DNA of 64,000 nucleotides, from the NCBI RefSeq assembly GCF_013450295.1, contig NZ_SKBR01000001.1:1686501-1750500 (forward strand). Direction: 5' to 3'. A program made the position numbers and the translations under genes. Under the pieces are notes generated by a model, which was not told where the DNA came from, ran no database searches, and worked only from the letters and a program-made list of their open reading frames with translations. The DNA comes from Streptomyces sp. AJS327. Lineage in GTDB: Bacteria; Actinomycetota; Actinomycetes; Streptomycetales; Streptomycetaceae. This document shows, piece after piece, positions 60,401 through 64,000 of the stretch. How positions within the stretch are numbered: position 1 is the stretch's first letter; each line of letters opens with the position of its first letter.

Positions 60401-62783
60401 CGAGCCGGACGCGGTCACCGTGACGTCCCTGGGACGCAAGGACCGGACGGAATCGGTCGCGCTGCTGGAAGGTCTCGGTCGGGCGTGGACCGTGGGGGCC
60501 GACGTCGACTGGGCCGCCGTGTGCAGCGGTGGTCGCCGCATTGACCTGCCGACCTACCCGTTCCAACGCCGCCGGTACTGGCTGGAGGCGGACGAGACGC
60601 TCACCGACGCCGTGCCGATCTGGGACGAGGCGCGGTTCTGGGAGGCCGTGGACCGTGGTGACGCCGAGGAACTGGCCACGGCGTTGCGTGAGACCGGTGG
60701 CGAGGTGGGTGAGGGTTCTTTAGCGGAAGTCCTGCCCGCCTTGTCCTCCTGGCGACGCCGGCGGCTGGCCCGATCGCAGGTCGACTCGTGGCGGTACCGT
60801 GTCACCTGGCGGCCGCTGGTGCCGCCCGCCGCGGAATCGTGCGCCCTGACCGGCCAGTGGTGGATGATCGTCCCCCCCGGCGTGCCCGAACAGGTCGTCG
60901 CCGACTGCGTGCGGGCGTGGGAGGAGCTCGGAGCCGAGTCCGTCGTCCCCGTCAAGGTTGAGGACACCGACGTGTCTGGTGTCCTCAAGGAACTCTCCAC
61001 CGCCCGGGACACAGTGGGCGGGCTCGTCTCACTGCTCGGGCTCGACGAGAGCCGTCACCCGGAGTTTCCCGACCTGCCGCGCGGGTGGGTGACCACCGGC
61101 TCACTGGTCGAGGGCTTGGCCGAGGCGGACTGTGGCGGGCGGCTGTGGTGCGTGACCCGGGGCGCCTTCCCCGTCGTGCCCGGCGAACCGCTGGGTGACG
61201 CGCGCCAGTCGACGATCTGGGGGCTCGGCCGCGTTGCGGCGCTGGAACTCCCGAAGCACTGGGGCGGTCTGGTCGACCTGCCCACGGGGCCGCTAGACGC
61301 CGGGACGTGGACCCACGTGGCCCGGGTGATCGCCTCCGGACGGGAGGACCAGGTCGCGCTACGCACGGACGGCGCGCGGGCGCGCCGTCTGGTACGGGAG
61401 GAAGCGCGGCCCTGGAACGGCGCGGACGAATGGCTGCCCACCGGCACGGTGCTCATCACGGGTGGTACGGGAGCACTCGGCTCCCACGTGGCCCGCTGGG
61501 CTGTCGAGCAGGGAGCGGAACGCGTGGCGCTGCTCAGCCGTCGCGGGCCGGACGCACCGGGCGCCGCCCGGCTGTGCGAGGAACTGGAGGTCCATGGCGC
61601 CGACGTGGTGACCGTGGCCTGTGACGTGGCCGATCGCGCCGCGCTGGAGGCCGCGGTGGCGGAGGTGGAGACCACCGGGCCGCCGGTGCGTGCGGTGGTC
61701 CACGCCGTGGGCGAGACGCACGCCGGTGGGCTGGGGGAGACCGACCTGGCCGCCTGCGCGCGGGTCTGGCAGGGCAAGGTGACCGGGGCGGCGCACCTGG
61801 ACGCGATCTTCCGGGACTCCGTGCTGGACGCGTTCGTGCTCTTCTCGTCCCACGTCGGCGTGTGGGGCGGCATCCGGCAGGCGGCACATGCCTCGGCCGA
61901 CGCCTTCCTCGGCGTTCTGGCTGACCGGCGCAGGGCCCACGGCCGCACGGCGACCACCATCGCCTGGGGGCCCTGGGACGACGCGGACGCGGCGCACCAG
62001 GACGAGGACGCCCTTCGTCTCCTGGAACGCCAGGGGCTGAGTGCCCTGCCCCCACCGGCCGCGCTCACCGCCCTGTCCCGGAGCGTGGGACTGGACGAGA
62101 CCGCGACGGTGGTGGCCGACGTGGACTGGGACCGGTTCGCCGGGTTCCTCACCACCGAACGCCCCAGTCCGCTGCTGAGCGAACTGACCGAGATCCGCGC
62201 GTTGGTCACCCACGACGACACGATGGCGCCAGCCGGGCACGACGCGCGGGTCGAGCAACTGCGTCAGCGGCTCACCGCCGCGTCGGAGTCCGAGCGTCTG
62301 CGACTCGTGGTGGACCTGGTCCGTGAACACGCGACAGCCGTCCTGGGCGGGCGCGGGCACGGCGACGGCAGCAGCCTCGGTGCGGAACAGCCGTTCAAGG
62401 CCGCGGGATTCGACTCGCTCGCCGGAATTGAGCTGCGCAACGCCCTCACCCGTGCCACCGGCGTACGACTGCCCGCGACGGCGATCTTCGACCACCCCAC
62501 TCCCGCCGCCCTCGCCGCCAGTGTGCTTGGCCGGGTCGTCGGAGGGGGCACGGGCGGCGGAGCCCCGGTCATGGGGGATCTCCAGCGGCTGGAGCAGTCG
62601 GTGCTCTCGCTGTCGGCGGAGACAACGGCTCGGGACGAGATCTCCGTGCGACTACGCGCCTTGCTGGCCCACCTGGACAACTCCGTCGGGGCCGGCGAGG
62701 ACCAGGCCCTGACCGACACGGTCGAAGACGCCTCGGACGACGAACTCTTCGACCTCCTCGACGACCGACTCGAAACTCCCTGA
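51486..62783 (+). CDS. Type I polyketide synthase, two modules (PKS C): KS-AT-DH-ER-KR-ACP + KS-AT-(inactive KR)-ACP
   Basis: 3765 residues; ATG 51486, 61 bases after PKS B. Docking helix [20 protein letters not shown]. Module 1: KS Cys206; AT Ser663 in GHSQGE plus YASH, indicating methylmalonyl-CoA; DH with [11 protein letters not shown] and LDAALHA; ER about 1450-1760 with [13 protein letters not shown] with [11 protein letters not shown] (HTAGVLDDG) and NYAAANA, B-type; ACP Ser2087. Module 2: KS Cys2325; AT Ser2778 in GHSVGE plus HAFH, indicating malonyl-CoA; KR about 3316-3500 with an intact TGGTGALG loop, but the YAAAN motif reads HASAD, so Tyr is His3468 and Asn is Asp3472: probably inactive. 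ACP Ser3644. The tail [15 protein letters not shown] is a docking helix. One TTA at 60720. Confidence 0.96.
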   Translation: MTNETKLREYLKMATAELHQARRRADDMEAARTEPIAIVGMACRYPGGSTSPEDFWRLISSGGDAITELPRDRGWDIEALCSPDAQGNGGTYVREGGFLEDVAGFDPEFFGISPREALAMDPQQRLLLELSWEVFEHAGLDPHSLGGREVGVFAGSSIIDYTPALRDIPDGLGGHLMTGGSAAVISGRLSYQLGLQGPAMTVDTACSSSLVALHLAAQALRRGECSMALAGGATVLASPVQFVGFSAQRGLAPDGRCKAYSAAADGFGLAEGAGLLLLERLSDARRHGHQVLAVISGSAVNQDGASNGLSAPNGRSQQRVIRAALADAGLSPHQVDAVEGHGTGTSLGDPIEAQALLDTYGQDRESPLWLGSVKSNIGHTSAAAGVAGVIKMVQALRHDVLPPTLHAAEPSPHVDWASGAVSLLTGEVAWPEREGRVRRAGISSFGISGTNAHVILEQAASDEVVDRPDADTTAPVTSVAQATAPDTLVPWVLSAHSPAALQAQAARMHTYAAERPGRSAAAVGAALVTGRAALRHRAVLLAADDRSRREALDALATDRPDGHVVTGVAVERADRPVFVFPGQGAQWAGMGVELAAASPVFAHALEECAVALRPWVEWDLLTELRGDLTRVDVVQPASWAVMVGLARLWESYGVVPAAVVGHSQGEIAAAVVAGGLSLRDGARVVALRSRLIGEQLAGAGAMASFALPAKMMTDWLEGYADQVSVAAVNGPESTVVAGDPATVAELVEKARGEEVWVRPIAVDYASHSAQVDGVREELLRALADIAPRSGQTPFHSTVTGHLTGTENLDAHYWADNLRHTVRFQEAVRGLLERGTSTFVEVSPHPVLTVGLRETARVMGVEAAVVSSLRRDEGGAGRWVGALAEAWVNGVPVDWKPPSVAPARTDAHVSAELPSYAFQRGRYWLADRSDGVPADAVGLGLTGADHPLLGAAVALASAQAQPDGDALILTGRLSLHTHPWLADHAVAGTVLLPGTAFVEMAVRAGDAAGRSHLEELTLEAPMVLPAQGAVQLQVSVGAPAPDGRGTVAVHSRPERGDGDPLEAADWTRHAAGVLSPEPADDAAQSLLGEASWPPAGATAVDVTDYYEGLHRSGYGYGPAFQGLRAAWRLGDDVYADIALPDARRQEAERFGLHPALLDAALHAAGVGGLFADAGTPRLPFSWEGVSLYASGATDLRVRLSPAGPEAMAVTAADATGRPVLSARSLATRPLSVRGLDESRHRWADSLFRLDWQQASAAPHQTGPSSARTEARWAVCGDAGTFPAARGLGEETFRDVPELLARTDGGATLPDAVLFPVPAREAVGSGVVRATLHEVLGGIRQWLADERTVASRFVVVTRGATTGECLAAGSVWGMVRSAQSEHPERFALIDLDEEAARDEPGTALCGAASLILAGEPQVAVRRGEPMVPRLVRADSGEALIPPGTRPWHLDIPEPGTLENLALTPHPGATAALGEREVRVAVRAAGVNFRDVLIALGMYPENAVMGGEGAGVVTDVGAAVTGVTPGDRVMGLLDAGMGPTAVTDHRLVTHVPDGLTWEQAAALPVACLTAAFGLEDLGRVEAGDRVLVHAAAGGVGMAAVRLARHRGAEVFATASEAKWPTLRAMGLDDEHIASSRTTVFEETFRAASRGQGMDVVLNSLAGEFVDASLRLLATGGRFVEMGKTDVRDQQRVGEDHPGVIYEAFDLLTAAGPERLRELLETITVALSEGSLPPLPTMAWDVRRAVGAYRYMSQARHTGKLVLTIPRALDPEGTVLITGGTGTLGGLMARRLVTEHGVRHLLLTSRRGAEAPGADQLREELAAMGAEARIVSCDAADRDALARTLADVPAEHALTAVVHTAGVLDDGMLDSLTDEQLERVLKPKVDAGWNLHELTRDADLGAFILFSSAAGVLGGPGQGNYAAANAFLDSLAAHRRAQGLPGVSLAWGLWAEHSGMTGHLSREDRARLARSGIVLLSNERGLELFDAALRLDEALLLPAPLDARALRTQAGAGTLPAILRGLVRGPVRRAVASTADVDESPLLQRLAELPENRREQALSDLVRDQVSVVLGFTGASSVDPGKGFKELGIDSLMAVELRNRLSAATGLRLSATLVFDHPTPAALARHLGSELLDTGIVQTATQAPPVATVTSAPPEDDPIVIVSMACRFPGGVATPAELWDLVADGTDAITEVPAWRGWDEAAFYHPDPEHPGTSYLRRGGFLNDIADFDAELFGVSAREALAMDPQQRVLLETAWETFERAGIPPDTVHGSRTGVFVGMVAQGYVSRVRKVPEELQGYVATGNAGSVGSGRIAYTLGLEGPAVTVDTACSSSLVALHQAVQSLRQGECDLALAGGVTVMSEPSLYVEFSKQRGLAADGRCKPFSAAADGFGPAEGVGLVLVERLSRARELGHRVLAVVRGSAVNQDGASNGLTAPNGPSQQRVIKAALVNAGLAPHEVDAVEAHGTGTSLGDPIEAQALLATYGQGRPEGRPLWLGSVKSNIGHTQAAAGIAGVIKMVMAMRHGKLPRTLHVDEPSPHVDWSDGGLGLLTEARPWPVSDGPRRAAVSSFGISGTNAQLILEQAPETVPNEEERAARAPDAPAPLPLIVSGRGEAAVRAQAARLKEFMTGDDTVRLPDIAHSLATTRAALEHRGIVVARDRHEAVAGLTALASGAPTAAVADGSVRPGGGTTGFMFAGQGAQRLGMGRELHATQPVFAQAWDEIRAVLDVSLPAPLNEIVWGEDPALLDATRWAQPALFCFEVALFRLVESWGVRPDFVIGHSVGEIAAAHVSGVLSLEDACRLVTARGRLMQALPSGGAMVAVAASEEEVRAALACHDESVVGIAAVNGPAATVVSGAEDVAVALGEEFSRRGAKTRRLSVSHAFHSPLMDPMLDEFRAVAEGLDYLPLPQGVVSTLTGTVADGEEWTTAGYWVRHVREPVRFADAVAELEGLGVRHLLEIGTDGALAGMAWQCLAEPDAVTVTSLGRKDRTESVALLEGLGRAWTVGADVDWAAVCSGGRRIDLPTYPFQRRRYWLEADETLTDAVPIWDEARFWEAVDRGDAEELATALRETGGEVGEGSLAEVLPALSSWRRRRLARSQVDSWRYRVTWRPLVPPAAESCALTGQWWMIVPPGVPEQVVADCVRAWEELGAESVVPVKVEDTDVSGVLKELSTARDTVGGLVSLLGLDESRHPEFPDLPRGWVTTGSLVEGLAEADCGGRLWCVTRGAFPVVPGEPLGDARQSTIWGLGRVAALELPKHWGGLVDLPTGPLDAGTWTHVARVIASGREDQVALRTDGARARRLVREEARPWNGADEWLPTGTVLITGGTGALGSHVARWAVEQGAERVALLSRRGPDAPGAARLCEELEVHGADVVTVACDVADRAALEAAVAEVETTGPPVRAVVHAVGETHAGGLGETDLAACARVWQGKVTGAAHLDAIFRDSVLDAFVLFSSHVGVWGGIRQAAHASADAFLGVLADRRRAHGRTATTIAWGPWDDADAAHQDEDALRLLERQGLSALPPPAALTALSRSVGLDETATVVADVDWDRFAGFLTTERPSPLLSELTEIRALVTHDDTMAPAGHDARVEQLRQRLTAASESERLRLVVDLVREHATAVLGGRGHGDGSSLGAEQPFKAAGFDSLAGIELRNALTRATGVRLPATAIFDHPTPAALAASVLGRVVGGGTGGGAPVMGDLQRLEQSVLSLSAETTARDEISVRLRALLAHLDNSVGAGEDQALTDTVEDASDDELFDLLDDRLETP
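58651..58985 (+). repeat. 335-bp KS patch, copy 1
   Basis: Matches 63621-63955 (offset 4970) with a single mismatch noticed (58961 A versus T). It lies in the C-terminal half of the PKS C module 2 KS, is richer in G/T-type codons than its surroundings, and points to recent recombination or gene conversion. Confidence 0.9.
60720..60722 (+). promoter_or_regulatory. TTA (bldA-dependent) codon in PKS C
   Basis: In-frame TTA in Gly-Ser-Leu-Ala-Glu, in the linker between AT and KR of module 2. Confidence 0.85.
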
Positions 62784-62809
62784 CGTGGCTCTGGAACTGG
62801 TGACGTGAA

Positions 62810-64000
62810 ATGAGCAACGAAGAAAAGCTCCGCAACTATCTCAAGCGGGCCACGACGGACCTCAACAAGCTGCGCAGGCGACTGTCGGAGTTCGAGGACC
62901 AGATGCGCGATCCGATCGCCATCGTCGGCATGGCCTGTCGCTATCCCGGTGGTATCGGTTCGCCGGAGGACATGTGGCGGTTGGTGGCCGAGGGTGGGGA
63001 AGGGATCACGGACTTTCCCACCGATCGGGGGTGGGACCTGGGTCGGCTCTACCACCCGGATCCGGACCACCCGGGTACCACGTACGCGCGGTCGGGTGGG
63101 TTCCTGCACGACGCGGCCGACTTCGACGCGGGGTTCTTCGGTATCTCGCCGCGTGAGGCGCTGGCGATGGACCCGCAGCAGCGGCTGTTGCTGGAGGCGT
63201 CCTGGGAGGTCCTCGAACGGGGCGGTATCGACCCCTCCTCCGTGCAGGGCAGCTCCACCGGGGTGTTCATCGGGGGCACGGCGTCCGCCTATGGTGCCAT
63301 CGCGGAGCCAGCCATACAGGACCAGGTGGCTGGTTATGCGGTGACCGGTGGGCTGACCAGCGTCATCTCCGGCCGCGTCGCCTACACCCTGGGCCTGGAG
63401 GGTCCCGCGGTGACGGTGGACACGGCCTGTTCCTCCTCGTTGGTGGCCCTTCACCAGGCGATCCAGGCCCTTCGCCTGGGCGAGTGCACGATGGCGCTCG
63501 CTGGCGGCGTGGCCGTGATGCCGACCCCCCTCGCCTTCATCGACTTCGCCCGGCAGCGTGGCCTGGCGGCCAACGGGCGGTGCAAGGCGTTCGCTGCCGC
63601 CGCCGACGGCACCGCCTGGGCCGAGGGTGTGGGTCTGGTGTTGGTGGAGCGGTTGTCGCGGGCGCGGGAGCTGGGACATCGGGTGTTGGCGGTGGTGCGG
63701 GGTTCGGCGGTGAACCAGGATGGCGCGTCCAACGGTCTGACGGCGCCGAACGGGCCTTCGCAGCAGCGGGTGATCAAGGCGGCGCTGGTGAACGCGGGGC
63801 TGGCTCCGCATGAGGTGGACGCGGTGGAGGCGCACGGTACGGGGACGTCCTTGGGCGATCCGATCGAGGCGCAGGCGTTGCTGGCGACGTACGGGCAGGG
63901 CCGCCCGGAGGGGCGTCCGTTGTGGCTGGGTTCGGTGAAGTCCAACATCGGCCACTCGGCCTCGGCGGCGGGGATCGCCGGTGTGATCAAGATGGTGATG
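62810..64000 (+). CDS. Type I polyketide synthase (PKS D), N-terminal part, cut by window edge
   Basis: 397 codons are visible from ATG 62810, 26 bases after PKS C, so probably co-transcribed. Docking helix [20 protein letters not shown] is followed by a KS with [15 protein letters not shown], Cys207 in DTACSSS, and the first histidine motif [13 protein letters not shown]. The frame is open to the right edge, ending inside the KS after [10 protein letters not shown]. An extending KS, not a KSQ loading domain, is indicated. No substrate can be predicted because the AT lies outside the window. Confidence 0.93.
   Translation, partial: MSNEEKLRNYLKRATTDLNKLRRRLSEFEDQMRDPIAIVGMACRYPGGIGSPEDMWRLVAEGGEGITDFPTDRGWDLGRLYHPDPDHPGTTYARSGGFLHDAADFDAGFFGISPREALAMDPQQRLLLEASWEVLERGGIDPSSVQGSSTGVFIGGTASAYGAIAEPAIQDQVAGYAVTGGLTSVISGRVAYTLGLEGPAVTVDTACSSSLVALHQAIQALRLGECTMALAGGVAVMPTPLAFIDFARQRGLAANGRCKAFAAAADGTAWAEGVGLVLVERLSRARELGHRVLAVVRGSAVNQDGASNGLTAPNGPSQQRVIKAALVNAGLAPHEVDAVEAHGTGTSLGDPIEAQALLATYGQGRPEGRPLWLGSVKSNIGHSASAAGIAGVIKMVM
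63621..63955 (+). repeat. 335-bp KS patch, copy 2
   Basis: Copy of 58651-58985 in the PKS D ketosynthase; see that entry. Bases directly left of both copies differ clearly (ttcggccccg versus accgcctggg), which marks a sharp boundary. Confidence 0.9.

Noticed and set aside
62264..63955. Long minus-strand open frame (563 residues) at the right end
   Set aside because: Antisense shadow of PKS C/PKS D; composition is Arg/His-rich and nothing resembles a family. The + strand carries a clear KS.
1..64000. CRISPR arrays, tRNA or rRNA genes
   Set aside because: No spaced direct-repeat arrays, cloverleaf-like clusters or rRNA-like stretches were seen on reading both strands.

Overview
The window is high-GC actinomycete DNA, almost certainly Streptomyces. 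The evidence is the very high GC, the codon use, rare in-frame TTA codons, LAL-type LuxR regulators, modular type I polyketide synthases (PKS) and typical Streptomyces secreted cell-wall enzymes. I saw no tRNA, rRNA, CRISPR array or intact insertion sequence.

Left block (1-9902): the C-terminal part of a LAL regulator (cut by the window edge), a type II thioesterase and a second complete LAL regulator form a set typical of a polyketide cluster. They are followed by a convergent HhH-GPD DNA glycosylase-like gene and then by an odd 862-residue KS-AT protein. That protein has lost both the KS cysteine and the AT serine but remains an open frame.

Middle block (10146-28243): mostly accessory and general genes. 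These are a polyprenyl diphosphate synthase divergent from a terpene-type cytochrome P450, a five-TM protein with a PI-PLC-like domain, a DUF981-like membrane protein, a KtrB/KtrA potassium uptake pair, a GH25 muramidase, a GT1 glycosyltransferase, a hypothetical gene, a secreted EEP-fold nuclease-like protein, an M15 peptidase with a peptidoglycan-binding domain, and an MFS exporter divergent from a TetR gene with a clear palindromic operator between them.

Decayed block (28244-31675): less GC-rich, with broken genes. It holds two remnants of a transposase C-terminus in inverted orientation, an ankyrin-repeat gene whose 5' part is out of frame, a SUKH (SMI1/KNR4) immunity-like gene with two frame breaks, and a LAL HTH remnant with an internal stop.

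Right block (31676-64000): an MMPL-family exporter divergent from a TetR gene leads into a PKS operon of three complete genes and one cut by the right edge. Predicted modules are PKS A: KS-AT(malonyl)-DH-ER-KR-ACP then KS-AT(methylmalonyl)-KR-ACP; PKS B: KS-AT(malonyl)-dead KR-ACP; PKS C: KS-AT(methylmalonyl)-DH-ER-KR-ACP then KS-AT(malonyl)-dead KR-ACP; PKS D: N-terminal docking helix plus a partial KS. All start with class-1 docking coiled coils, and there is no loading module or terminal thioesterase in the window, so the assembly line is incomplete here. Every complete PKS gene carries a TTA codon, as do the first LAL gene and the degenerate KS-AT gene, which suggests common bldA (tRNA-Leu-UUA) dependence. 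The assembly line shows recombination: a roughly 1.8-kb KS/AT segment with extreme G+T skew, and a 335-bp near-identical patch shared by two KS domains.
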